Source of the DNA: Parasedimentitalea psychrophila | Lineage (GTDB): Bacteria; Pseudomonadota; Alphaproteobacteria; Rhodobacterales; Rhodobacteraceae | Direction: 5' to 3' | Assembly (NCBI RefSeq): GCF_030285785.1 | Contig: NZ_CP127247.1 | Coordinates: 1,263,501-1,327,500, forward strand | Length of the DNA stretch: 64,000 bases | Shown here: positions 8,453-16,118 of the stretch, piece after piece | Position numbering within the stretch: position 1 is the stretch's first letter | Layout: every line of letters starts with the position of its first letter | Notes under the pieces: model-generated | What the model was told of the DNA's origin: nothing | The model's database searches: none | What the model saw: only the letters and a program-made list of their open reading frames with translations | Program-made: the position numbers and the translations under genes

Positions 8453-8967
8453 CCGCGGGCCATTTCGCGTTTCAGCTTTTGCATCTTGCGGGTGATCATC
8501 TGACGACGCAGCGGTTTCAGGTAGTCGATGAACAGTTTGCCCTGCAGGTGGTCAATCTCGTGCTGCACGCAGGTCGCCCACAACCCGTCAAAGGTCTCAC
8601 GCTGGGCATTGCCGTCGCGGTCCATCCATTCCACATTTACAGCCTCGGGGCGGGTCACTTCGCCGTATTGCTCGGGGATCGACAGACAGCCCTCCTCATA
8701 GACATTGGTCTCATCCGAGGCGGACAGGATCACCGGGTTGAACATCACCAGCGGCCGCGGCGTCTCACCCTCTTCCTTGACACAGTCCAGCACGATCAAC
8801 CGATCCATGACGCCGATCTGCGGCGCGGCCAGACCAATGCCCGGCGCGTCATACATGGTTTCCAGCATATCAGCAGCCAGCTTGCGCAACTCATCCGTCA
8901 TGTCAGCGACGGAGGTGCAAACCTTTTTCAGGCGAGGGTCGGGATGGATCAAAATATTACGTTTCAT
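8449..8967 (-). CDS. def: Peptide deformylase, canonical
   Basis: The 172-residue enzyme removes the formyl group from nascent proteins. All motifs are canonical: GIGLAAPQIG (residues 43-52), EGCLS with metal ligand C94, and HEIDH with H136, catalytic E137 and H140. It is the first gene of the def-def-def-fmt run and presumably provides the essential activity. The divergent MalY/PatB-like gene starts 98 bases away, so this short gap must contain the promoter. Confidence 0.97.
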   Translation of the reverse strand: MKRNILIHPDPRLKKVCTSVADMTDELRKLAADMLETMYDAPGIGLAAPQIGVMDRLIVLDCVKEEGETPRPLVMFNPVILSASDETNVYEEGCLSIPEQYGEVTRPEAVNVEWMDRDGNAQRETFDGLWATCVQHEIDHLQGKLFIDYLKPLRRQMITRKMQKLKREMARG

Positions 8968-9065
8968 GCCCCCGATTTAGGCCATTGCCCCAGCCACCGC
9001 AACGCCCCCCTTGCACCTGCCGTGTTTCGCAGTAGCTTCAGGCCCAAACAGCAGGAGATTTCACG

Positions 9066-10238
9066 ATGAATTTTGACGATCCCATCGACCGTCGCGGCAC
9101 CCATAGCACCAAATGGGACAAGATGGAGACCCTCTATGGCGTCTCGCCTGAGGACGGTCTTTCCATGTGGACGGCTGATTCCGACTACGCCACTGCCCCC
9201 TGCGTCATCGACGCGATCCACAAAGCTGCCGATCATGGGGTGTTTGGCTACTCATGGGACCATCCCGACTATCTCTCGGCGGTGCAGTGGTGGATGCAGA
9301 CCCGCCACAACTGGGCGATCGAGCAGGACTGGATTCTCACCTCGCAGGGTCTGGGCAACGCCATTGCCCTGTGTCTGGATGTCTGGAGCGATCCGGGCGA
9401 CGGGGTCGTGACCTTCTCGCCGGTCTACCACGAGTTTGCCCATAAGATTGCCAAGACCGGACGCAGCCTGACCGAATGCCCGCTGAAACGCGCCGACGAC
9501 ACCTATGTTCTGGATCTGGACGATGCCCAAAGCCGGTTGACGGGCAATGAGAAACTACTGCTCTGGTGCTCGCCTCAGAACCCATCAGGCCGGGTCTGGA
9601 CCCCGGAAGAGCTGCGCGAGATCAGTGCCTTTGCCAAGCGCAACGATCTGATCCTTGTCGCCGATGAGATCCACCATGATCTGGTTTTCCCCGGCAGCAC
9701 CTTTGTGCCGATGGACGTCGCCGCCCCCGAGGCCCGCAGCTGGACGGTCACCCTGACCGCTTCGTCCAAGACCTTCAACATTGCGGGTCAGCGCACCGGC
9801 AACATGATCATTGCCGACGACAGCCTGCGCGCTGCGATGAAGCACCGCATGAATACACTGGACTACGGCGCCGGCAGCCTGGCCATCAATATGATCACCG
9901 CCGCCTATTCACCGGACGGCGCCAAATGGGTGGACGCCCAGATTGCTTACCTCGATGAAAACCGGCGCATCTTTGATCAGGCGATCAATGCGATTCCCGG
10001 CCTGAAATCACTGCCGCTGCAATCCACCTATCTGGCCTGGGTCGACTTTGAGGGCACCGGGATGAGCCACGACGAAGTCGCCGCCCGCATCCGCGACACT
10101 GCCAAGATCGCGGTGTCACAAGGCCCCAGCTTTGGCGCCGGGGGCGAAATGTTCCAACGGTTCAATCTGGCCACCCAGCGCAGCCGGGTGATTGAGGCTT
10201 GCGAGCGGATGACCCGGGCATTTTCGGATCTGCAATAA
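9066..10238 (+). CDS. PLP-dependent MalY/PatB-type C-S lyase or aminotransferase
   Basis: A 390-residue fold-type I PLP enzyme. Landmarks are TSQGLGNAI for the cofactor phosphate, N172 (SPQNPSGRVW), D200 (LVADEIHHDL) and the Schiff-base Lys K235 (TASSKTFNIAG). The N-terminal DRRGTHSTKWD and SMWTADSDYATAP segments are typical of MalY/PatB cystathionine beta-lyases. It probably cleaves C-S bonds of cysteine-type substrates; in roseobacters related lyases take part in sulfur metabolism, but I cannot assign a specific pathway. AGGAG lies about eight bases before the ATG. A strong terminator follows. Confidence 0.85.
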   Translation: MNFDDPIDRRGTHSTKWDKMETLYGVSPEDGLSMWTADSDYATAPCVIDAIHKAADHGVFGYSWDHPDYLSAVQWWMQTRHNWAIEQDWILTSQGLGNAIALCLDVWSDPGDGVVTFSPVYHEFAHKIAKTGRSLTECPLKRADDTYVLDLDDAQSRLTGNEKLLLWCSPQNPSGRVWTPEELREISAFAKRNDLILVADEIHHDLVFPGSTFVPMDVAAPEARSWTVTLTASSKTFNIAGQRTGNMIIADDSLRAAMKHRMNTLDYGAGSLAINMITAAYSPDGAKWVDAQIAYLDENRRIFDQAINAIPGLKSLPLQSTYLAWVDFEGTGMSHDEVAARIRDTAKIAVSQGPSFGAGGEMFQRFNLATQRSRVIEACERMTRAFSDLQ

Positions 10239-10287
10239 AAGCCGCCCGGCGAGTCACCCCAGCGAGGTGATTGGTTTCAGAGCGTAA

Positions 10288-10313
10288 AAAAGGCCCCGCA
10301 GTCGGGGCCTTTT
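10288..10313. terminator. Bidirectional intrinsic terminator
   Basis: A perfect 8-bp GC-rich stem (AGGCCCCG, loop CAGT, CGGGGCCT) flanked by an A-run on the left and a T-run on the right, so it works in both directions. It separates the PLP lyase (plus) from the convergent hypothetical gene ending at 10338. Confidence 0.9.
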
Positions 10314-10337
10314 CCATGTGATCTGTGGTCGACCGGC

Positions 10338-10694
10338 CTAGGCCGCGTCATGCCCAAGCAGCGCCACCGGAGCATCCGGCGCCCGGTAGAAATCCAGCGC
10401 CGGTTTATCCGCAACCGCCGTGGCGCGCTTGAATTCGTATTGCATCTCACCAGCCTCGACCTCGGTCCCTACAATAAGGCACTGATACAGGTGATTTGTG
10501 CCGTCATATATATCAACCAGACCGCGCAGCTTCGGGACAATCCCCTCTTCAACGGCAAAGCCATCTTTCCACATCCGCAGCACACGGTAGACCTCGCCCC
10601 CGACGCAAACCCGCAGGCGGCTGGACTTTTTCATCGCGGCTAAACGGGCGGCGTCCAATCCCTCTTGAACTTCTTTCGGCAGGTATGTCGACAT
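10338..10694 (-). CDS. Conserved hypothetical protein, 118 residues
   Basis: A soluble protein starting MSTYLPKEVQEGLDAARLAA, followed by a basic patch KKSSRLRV and a likely beta-rich core (GGEVYRVLRMWKDGFAVE, LRGLVDIYDGTNHLYQCLIV, MQYEFKRATAV). The frame is open for another 113 codons upstream but that part is antisense and Met-poor, so I place the start at 10694. The basic patch plus beta core is reminiscent of PilZ-like domains, but the PilZ RxxxR and DxSxxG motifs are not convincing. Function unknown; no signal peptide or membrane segment. Confidence 0.7.
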   Translation of the reverse strand: MSTYLPKEVQEGLDAARLAAMKKSSRLRVCVGGEVYRVLRMWKDGFAVEEGIVPKLRGLVDIYDGTNHLYQCLIVGTEVEAGEMQYEFKRATAVADKPALDFYRAPDAPVALLGHDAA

Positions 10695-10926
10695 CTGGCG
10701 GACCTTTGCTATTCCAAGTCTAAGAGTGCTTTTCCAATGTATAAAATCAAGTGAACTTTTTCTAAAATCGACCTTCCGCTGGATGTTTTTTCCCCCCACA
10801 GAGCAGAGCCCCCCGAAGCTGTGCAGCCACGCAGAGCTGTTGCGCGCAACCGGCGATAGGCCCGGCGCGTGTTTCACAGTATCTTTGCTACAGGAAACAC
10901 AACAGGCAACACAGAGGAGCAGCGGC

Positions 10927-11919
10927 ATGGGACTGTTGATCGACGGAAAATGGCACGACCAGTGGTATGACACCAAAACCACCGGCGGCACCTTCAAGCG
11001 CAGCGAATCCAAGTACCGCAACTGGATCACCAAGGATGGTCAGGCCGGACCCTCGGGCCGCGATGGGTTCAAGGCGGAAAGCGGCCGCTACCATCTTTAT
11101 GTCTCGCTGGCCTGCCCCTGGGCCCATCGCACCCTGATCTTTCGCCAGCTCAAATCGCTGCAAGACCACATCAGCGTCTCGGTCGTGCACCCGGACATGC
11201 TGGGTGAAGGCTGGAGCTTTGACACCGACGAGCACGGCGCCACCGGGGACGCATTGTTTGGCCTCAGCCATCTGCATCAGATCTACACCCGCGCCGATGC
11301 GGCTTTCACCGGACGTGTCACCGTTCCCATTCTATGGGACAAACACCGCAACACCATCGTGTCGAACGAAAGTTCCGAAATCATCCGGATGCTGAACGCG
11401 GCTTTCGACGATCTGACCGGCAACCGCGAGGATTACTACCCGCAAGAGCTGCGTGAACCCATCGAGACAATAAACGCCCGTGTCTACAGCAGCCTGAACA
11501 ACGGCGTCTACAAATGCGGCTTTGCCACCACGCAAGACGCCTATGACGCCGCAATAGAGCCGCTTTTTGACACATTAGAGTGGCTTGAGGATCTGCTGTC
11601 CGAGCACCGCTATCTGCTGGGCGACAAAGTGACCGAGGCCGACTGGCGGCTGTTCACCACCCTTGCCCGGTTTGATTCCGTCTATCACCTGCATTTCAAA
11701 TGCAATCGCAAACGGCTGATCGACTACCCCAACCTCTGGGCTTACTGCCGCGAGCTGTACCAATGGCCCGGCGTTGCTGAAACCGTCGGCATGATGCATA
11801 TCGTGCGCCACTACCATTACAGTCACAACTCCATCAATCCGTACCGGATTATTCCGACCAACCCAGTGCTGGACTGGACCGCAGCCCATGGACGCACCAG
11901 CGCCCGCCCTGCAGGTTAA
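10927..11919 (+). CDS. Glutathionyl-hydroquinone reductase (omega-class GST-like)
   Basis: A 330-residue protein of the YqjG/PcpF/ECM4 family, which reduces glutathionyl-hydroquinones to hydroquinones with glutathione. The catalytic Cys is C63 in LACPWAHRTL (CPWA motif). Conserved segments include VPILWDKHRNTIVSNESSEIIRML (glutathione site) and YPNLWAYCRELYQWPGVAETV in the C-terminal helical domain. The start at 10927 follows GAGGAG. The stop overlaps the convergent receiver-protein gene by 4 bases. Because the window also degrades homogentisate, a hydroquinone, a link is possible but unproven. Confidence 0.92.
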   Translation: MGLLIDGKWHDQWYDTKTTGGTFKRSESKYRNWITKDGQAGPSGRDGFKAESGRYHLYVSLACPWAHRTLIFRQLKSLQDHISVSVVHPDMLGEGWSFDTDEHGATGDALFGLSHLHQIYTRADAAFTGRVTVPILWDKHRNTIVSNESSEIIRMLNAAFDDLTGNREDYYPQELREPIETINARVYSSLNNGVYKCGFATTQDAYDAAIEPLFDTLEWLEDLLSEHRYLLGDKVTEADWRLFTTLARFDSVYHLHFKCNRKRLIDYPNLWAYCRELYQWPGVAETVGMMHIVRHYHYSHNSINPYRIIPTNPVLDWTAAHGRTSARPAG

Positions 11920-12278
11920 TGGCCACCCGCGTAATGTTCGACCATCGCCGCCAGATCTTCTGGCGGCGTACCGCTCTGCACAAAGGCACAGGCGTTGGGA
12001 CTATGGGAAAATATCGACCCGTCCGAGAAAAAGCTGGTGTTGGTGACAAAAATCACCCGCGCCTCTGGTCGGCGATAGCTGGCAAAATCGGCCACCGCCA
12101 GCGCGCTGCCCTCTTTGAGCACCAGATCCAGAACGATAATGTCATAGGCCCCGGCAGATAACGCAAATATCGCCGCCTCTTGGGTCTCCACCCGGGTGAC
12201 CATCACCCTTTGCCGTTCAAGGTGCCTTTTCCAAAGCACCCCGAGTTCTAAACTGCTCTCGACAATTAAAACATTCAT
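11916..12278 (-). CDS. Stand-alone response-regulator receiver protein
   Basis: A 120-residue receiver (REC) domain without an output domain. The phosphoacceptor is D51 (YDIIVLDLVL), and VIFVTNT supplies the switch Thr. Two conserved positions are altered: the N-terminal acidic pair is reduced to E7 (LIVESS), and the invariant Lys before the last loop is replaced, reading FVQSGTP (Q101 where K is expected). Loss of this Lys usually weakens phosphorylation-coupled switching. No histidine kinase is near. I start at the Met at 12278; twelve upstream codons are open but unconvincing. Confidence 0.82.
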   Translation of the reverse strand: MNVLIVESSLELGVLWKRHLERQRVMVTRVETQEAAIFALSAGAYDIIVLDLVLKEGSALAVADFASYRRPEARVIFVTNTSFFSDGSIFSHSPNACAFVQSGTPPEDLAAMVEHYAGGH

Positions 12279-12393
12279 ACAATAACCGGGCACACTTACA
12301 AAACACAGTGCCACTCTCCAACTCGGGAACCGTTAAAAACATCTTAGCAAATTTTACGCTAACCACCAAGCACGGTTGCCTCATGCGCGGTCT

Positions 12394-12440
12394 TGCGCAA
12401 TATGCGCTTAGCCACAGTCAACGTGGCTGGACTTTCACCA
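12394..12440. other. Run of hairpins in the cobC leader
   Basis: Three adjacent palindromes: GCGCA-ATA-TGCGC at 12394-12406, AGCCAC / GTGGCT at 12409-12427 (7-base loop), and CTGG / CCAG at 12426-12440. On the minus strand the sequence includes GGTGAAAGTCC and ACTGTGG, which resemble pieces of the cobalamin riboswitch core, but the AGGGAA box is missing and the strand is opposite to cobC. I treat it as an unassigned structured region. Confidence 0.35.
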
Positions 12441-12459
12441 GTGTTCATCAGGCCTTGCC

Positions 12460-13422
12460 ATGCCCAGTTTATCCAATAAAATTCCGCAAACTCAACGAGA
12501 TCACGGCGGCGGCCTTGATGCGGGGGTGACGCGATATGGCGGCAGTCGATCCGATTGGATTGATTTGTCAACGGGGATCAATCCATTACCTTTCCCCCTA
12601 CCCGAAATGCAACCGCAAGCCTGGACCGCACTGCCGGACCACAACGCACACCAGAGCCTGATCGAATCAGCCCGGTCTTTTTGGCAGATACCAGCACAGG
12701 CAGCAGTGCTGGCAGCCCCCGGGGCCTCGGCGCTGATCGCCAGCCTGCCCGCTCTGGCGCCGCCGCAAACCGTGCAGATCACCGCGCCCACATACAATGA
12801 ACACGCCGCCGGATTTCGCGCCCACGGCTGGGCCGTCAGCGATCATGGCCCGGCCCAGGCGCGGGTGCTGGTCCACCCCAACAACCCTGATGGGCGCCTG
12901 TGGACGGCGCAGGATGTCACCGCGCCGTTGACCGTGATCGACGAGAGCTTTTGCGATATCTGCCCGGATCAGAGCCTGATTTCGCTGGCAGAGCGCCCCG
13001 GCGTTGTGGTGCTGAAAAGCTTTGGCAAGTTTTGGGGGCTGGCCGGCCTGCGGCTGGGATTTGCCATCGGCCACCCGGATCTGATTTCGCGACTTGCCAC
13101 ATGGCAGGGCCCTTGGGCGGTCTCTGGCCCCGCGTTGCAAATCGGGGCGCAGGCCCTGCAGGATCACGACTGGGCCGCCGCCACACGCAGCCGGCTGACC
13201 CGCGACGCCGCCCGTCTGGATGCACTGGTGCTGGCACGTGGGGGCCGTCTGGCCGGAGGTACCCCGCTGTTCCGTCTGTACCAGGTCGACGACGCAGCCG
13301 CCTGGCACGACCGTCTTGCCCGCGCCCATATCCTCAGCCGGATTTTCCCCTATTCCAAAACCTACCTGCGTCTAGGGCTGCCGCCCTCCGATGGCTGGGA
13401 CCGGGTAAAGGCCGCCCTATGA
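12460..13422 (+). CDS. cobC: Threonine-phosphate decarboxylase-like cobalamin enzyme (CobC)
   Basis: A 320-residue fold-type I PLP enzyme named CobC in the Pseudomonas denitrificans scheme (CobD in Salmonella). It supplies the (R)-1-amino-2-propanol phosphate arm of cobalamin. Landmarks: [14 protein letters not shown] near the start, [34 protein letters not shown] and the PLP Lys in [20 protein letters not shown] (K190). The stop overlaps the cobD start by 4 bases (ATGA). The PLP Lys, HPNNPDG motif and cobD partner make the call secure. Confidence 0.93.
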   Translation: MPSLSNKIPQTQRDHGGGLDAGVTRYGGSRSDWIDLSTGINPLPFPLPEMQPQAWTALPDHNAHQSLIESARSFWQIPAQAAVLAAPGASALIASLPALAPPQTVQITAPTYNEHAAGFRAHGWAVSDHGPAQARVLVHPNNPDGRLWTAQDVTAPLTVIDESFCDICPDQSLISLAERPGVVVLKSFGKFWGLAGLRLGFAIGHPDLISRLATWQGPWAVSGPALQIGAQALQDHDWAAATRSRLTRDAARLDALVLARGGRLAGGTPLFRLYQVDDAAAWHDRLARAHILSRIFPYSKTYLRLGLPPSDGWDRVKAAL

Positions 13423-14330
13423 GCACCGCCACCCTGCTGGTTGCAGCCCTACTGCTGGATGCCGTTCTGGGAGAACCAAAATGGCTGTGGTCGCGGCTGC
13501 CGCATCCGGCGGTGCTGATGGGGAAACTGGTGAATGCCCTGGATCAGAGCCTGAACAGGGGCGATTTTCGCCGCCTCAAGGGCGGGCTTACCGCCGCCAT
13601 CCTGATCGTGATCGCTCTGCTCCTTGGCTGGCTGCTGTCGCTTCTGGGCCCGGTGGCTGAGATCATTTGCGCCGCCATTCTGATCGCCCAACGCTCGCTG
13701 GTTGATCACGTCGGCGCCGTTGCCTCGGGCCTGCGCCGATCACTGGCTGATGGCCAAAGTGCGGTGGCGATGATCGTCAGTCGTGACACTGGAACGATGA
13801 CCGGTCCACAGGTCGCCCGCTCGGCCATCGAAAGCGGCGCCGAGAACTTCTCTGATGGGGTCATCGCCCCCGCCTTTTGGTTTCTGGTTGCCGGGTTGCC
13901 GGGGCTGCTGGCCTATAAGATGATCAACACCGCCGACAGCATGATTGGCTATCGCAATCACCGTTACGAGGAATTTGGCAAGGTCTCTGCCCGCACCGAT
14001 GACCTGCTGAACCTGATCCCTGCCCGGCTGACCGGTCTGCTGATTGCCGTCATCAGCGGCCAGTTGCGCCATTGCCGCGCCATCGTCAGCGACGCCAAAG
14101 GCCACCGTTCGCCCAATGCAGGCTGGCCCGAGGCGGCCATGGCGCGCGCCTTGAACCTGGCGCTGTCGGGGCCACGCTCTTATGACGGGCAGATGCGGGA
14201 ATTTCCTTGGGTCAATGGCACGGCAAACAAAGCCATCGGCGCCCATGACATCGACGCCTGCAGCGCCCGACTTTGGCAGGTCTGGGGCCTTGTGCTGACC
14301 ATGACGGTTGCCTTGGTCCTGCTGTTCTAG
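13419..14330 (+). CDS. cobD: Adenosylcobinamide-phosphate synthase
   Basis: A 303-residue membrane protein (CbiB in Salmonella) that joins the aminopropanol moiety made via CobC to adenosylcobyric acid. Family hallmarks are [10 protein letters not shown] at the N-terminus, [10 protein letters not shown], the SRDTGTMTG and [17 protein letters not shown] motifs, and [15 protein letters not shown], with about five hydrophobic segments. Its start overlaps the cobC stop by 4 bases, showing translational coupling of the two enzymes for the same step. Other corrin-ring genes are not in the window except bluB at 36.6 kb. Confidence 0.95.
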   Translation: MSTATLLVAALLLDAVLGEPKWLWSRLPHPAVLMGKLVNALDQSLNRGDFRRLKGGLTAAILIVIALLLGWLLSLLGPVAEIICAAILIAQRSLVDHVGAVASGLRRSLADGQSAVAMIVSRDTGTMTGPQVARSAIESGAENFSDGVIAPAFWFLVAGLPGLLAYKMINTADSMIGYRNHRYEEFGKVSARTDDLLNLIPARLTGLLIAVISGQLRHCRAIVSDAKGHRSPNAGWPEAAMARALNLALSGPRSYDGQMREFPWVNGTANKAIGAHDIDACSARLWQVWGLVLTMTVALVLLF

Positions 14331-14354
14331 CTAACAAGGGGCAGCCTTTTCATT

Positions 14355-15539
14355 ATGGATTGCCATTTCATGCGCCTTTTGCCCCTTGCCCTTGTTGCCT
14401 GCCTGTTGCCCGCCGCTGCCTTTGCCCAATGCGGCGGCAGTTTCTCGGGGTTTGTCAAAGACCTGAAACGAGAGGCCATCAGTAGCGGCCACAGTGCCGC
14501 CAGCACCAAGGCCTTTTTCAAATCCGTCAAACAAGACCCCAAAGTGCTGCGCGCAGATCGCGCCCAAGGGATTTTCCAGAAACCCTTTATCGAGTTCAGC
14601 CGCCACCTGATTTCACAGAACCGGGTGGACCGTGGCCGTTCAATGGCCAAAAAATACGACGCCACCTTTGATCGGATTGAGGCTGCCTATGGCATTGACC
14701 GGGGCGTGCTGCTGGCGTTCTGGGCTTTTGAAACCGACTATGGCGCCTTTCAGGGCGATTTCAACACCCTGAACGCACTGGTGACCCTGTCGCATGATTG
14801 TCGCCGCCCGGAGCTGTTCCGCCCGCAAATTTTTGCCGCGCTGGAGCTTTATGAGCAGGGCGGTTTTGATCCGCGCAAAACCACTGGCGCCTGGGCCGGT
14901 GAAATCGGCATGGTGCAGATGCTGCCCCGCGACATTCTGCAAAACGGGGTGGATGGTGACGGCGACGGTAAGGTCAGCCTGAAAACCTCGGCCCCGGATG
15001 CGCTGATGTCGGGCGGCAATATGCTGTCGCATCTGGGCTGGACCCCGGGCCAACCCTGGCTGCAAGAGGTGACGATCCCGCGCGGGTTGGATCTTACAAA
15101 AACAGGCCCTTCGCAAAAGAATTCAGTCTCTAACTGGGCCAGAATGGGCGTTCAGCCCCGCTCAGGCACCCTCGCCAGCGGCAGCCTGCAGGCATCGCTG
15201 CTGCTGCCACAGGGTCACAAAGGGCCGGCCTTTCTCGCCTACCCGAATTTCGACGTCTATTTTGAGTGGAACCAGAGCTTTACCTATGTGCTAACCGCCG
15301 CCTATTTCGCCACCCGACTGGAAGGCGCCAGTGTCTACAGGGCCGACAACCCCGATCAGGGTCTTGACGGTGGCCAGATGAAGCAACTGCAAAAGAAATT
15401 GCAGGCGCGGGGCCATGATGTGGGTGAGGTCGACGGGATTTTAGGCTCTAAAACCCGCATTGCGGTGCAGGCTGAGCAACAACGCCTTGGCCTGCCGGCT
15501 GATGCCTGGCCAACGCCCGCCCTGTTGAACAGGCTCTGA
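14355..15539 (+). CDS. Lytic murein transglycosylase, MltB family, with peptidoglycan-binding domain
   Basis: A 394-residue exported enzyme. A signal peptide (LLPLALVACLLPAAAFAQ) precedes the SLT_2/MltB catalytic domain: the catalytic Glu lies in LLAFWAFETDYGAFQGDF, and GAWAGEIGMVQMLPRDIL and DLMSGGNMLSHLGW-like segments follow. The last 60 residues (QMKQLQKKLQARGHDVGEVDGILGSKT...) form a peptidoglycan-binding domain. It cleaves glycan strands to 1,6-anhydro products in the periplasm. A second Met at 14370 gives a shorter, more usual signal peptide and may be the true start. There is no lipobox, so it is probably soluble. Confidence 0.9.
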   Translation: MDCHFMRLLPLALVACLLPAAAFAQCGGSFSGFVKDLKREAISSGHSAASTKAFFKSVKQDPKVLRADRAQGIFQKPFIEFSRHLISQNRVDRGRSMAKKYDATFDRIEAAYGIDRGVLLAFWAFETDYGAFQGDFNTLNALVTLSHDCRRPELFRPQIFAALELYEQGGFDPRKTTGAWAGEIGMVQMLPRDILQNGVDGDGDGKVSLKTSAPDALMSGGNMLSHLGWTPGQPWLQEVTIPRGLDLTKTGPSQKNSVSNWARMGVQPRSGTLASGSLQASLLLPQGHKGPAFLAYPNFDVYFEWNQSFTYVLTAAYFATRLEGASVYRADNPDQGLDGGQMKQLQKKLQARGHDVGEVDGILGSKTRIAVQAEQQRLGLPADAWPTPALLNRL

Positions 15540-15549
15540 TCAGCGCCAA

Positions 15550-15571
15550 GGCGGGGGAGGTGTCCCCCGCC
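15550..15571. terminator. GC-rich hairpin between convergent genes
   Basis: A perfect 9-bp stem (GGCGGGGGA, loop GGTG, TCCCCCGCC) lies between the convergent transglycosylase and YbjN-like genes. It has no T-run, so termination is likely but not certain. Confidence 0.55.
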
Positions 15572-15580
15572 CGGTCAGGC

Positions 15581-16048
15581 TCACCAGTCGATGAAGGCTT
15601 CGAACTCGGCTTCGGCTTTGGTCCATTTGCTGACCAGCACCGCAAAATCATCGGCGTCGATGCCCGCATTGCCAAGGTACAGATCATGCTCGATCCGGGC
15701 GGATCCGCTGTCAGAGATATAGGCGCGGGAAAAACGATTGTCGGCGTTCCAGCTGTTGACCTTGGATTTGCGCACGCTGCCTTCGGTCTTATACCCCGAG
15801 AAGAACTGGATTGATTTGCAATCCGCATTGTCGGTGCAATCATAGAAATACAACACAAAGTCCGAACCGTAGTATTCGATCTTTAGTTTCGGATCACCGG
15901 CATTGTCCACGGTGCGCTCCACATCGCCACCTTCTTCGACAAAGAACGCCAGCAGCGTATCGGGGTCCGTCGCCACCAGCATCTCGGCCGAGGCCAAAGA
16001 TGGCAGGGAAAGAGCGGCCACAACGGCCAGCTTCGCAATGTTTTTCAT
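15581..16048 (-). CDS. Exported YbjN-domain protein
   Basis: A 155-residue protein with a clear Sec signal peptide (MKNIAKLAVVAALSLPSLASA) and a YbjN-like domain: LVATDPDTLLAFFVEEGGDVE, LKIEYYGSDFVLYFYDC, SIQFFSGYKTE and VNSWNADNRFSRAYIS. The family has a type III secretion chaperone-like fold and unknown biochemical role. Two cysteines in YDCTDNADCKSIQ may form a disulfide in the periplasm. AAGGAAA ahead of the Met at 16048 fixes the start. It follows no operon; smc lies 71 bases further left. Confidence 0.85.
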   Translation of the reverse strand: MKNIAKLAVVAALSLPSLASAEMLVATDPDTLLAFFVEEGGDVERTVDNAGDPKLKIEYYGSDFVLYFYDCTDNADCKSIQFFSGYKTEGSVRKSKVNSWNADNRFSRAYISDSGSARIEHDLYLGNAGIDADDFAVLVSKWTKAEAEFEAFIDW

Positions 16049-16118
16049 GTGTATTTCCTTCTGCTTACAAAATAACGCTCGTTTAGACAGTCCCAGACCC
16101 GCCGGAACCAAAAGAAGA

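Noticed and set aside
12400-12460. Hammerhead ribozyme in the cobC leader
   Set aside because: CTGATGA and GAAA occur in order on the minus strand, but stem II would have two base pairs only and stem III does not lead to a cleavage triplet.
12900-14330. 476-codon frame that would fuse an upstream segment to CobD
   Set aside because: Its first half is an alternate-frame reading of cobC; CobD family sequence begins at the Met at 13419, which overlaps the cobC stop by ATGA.
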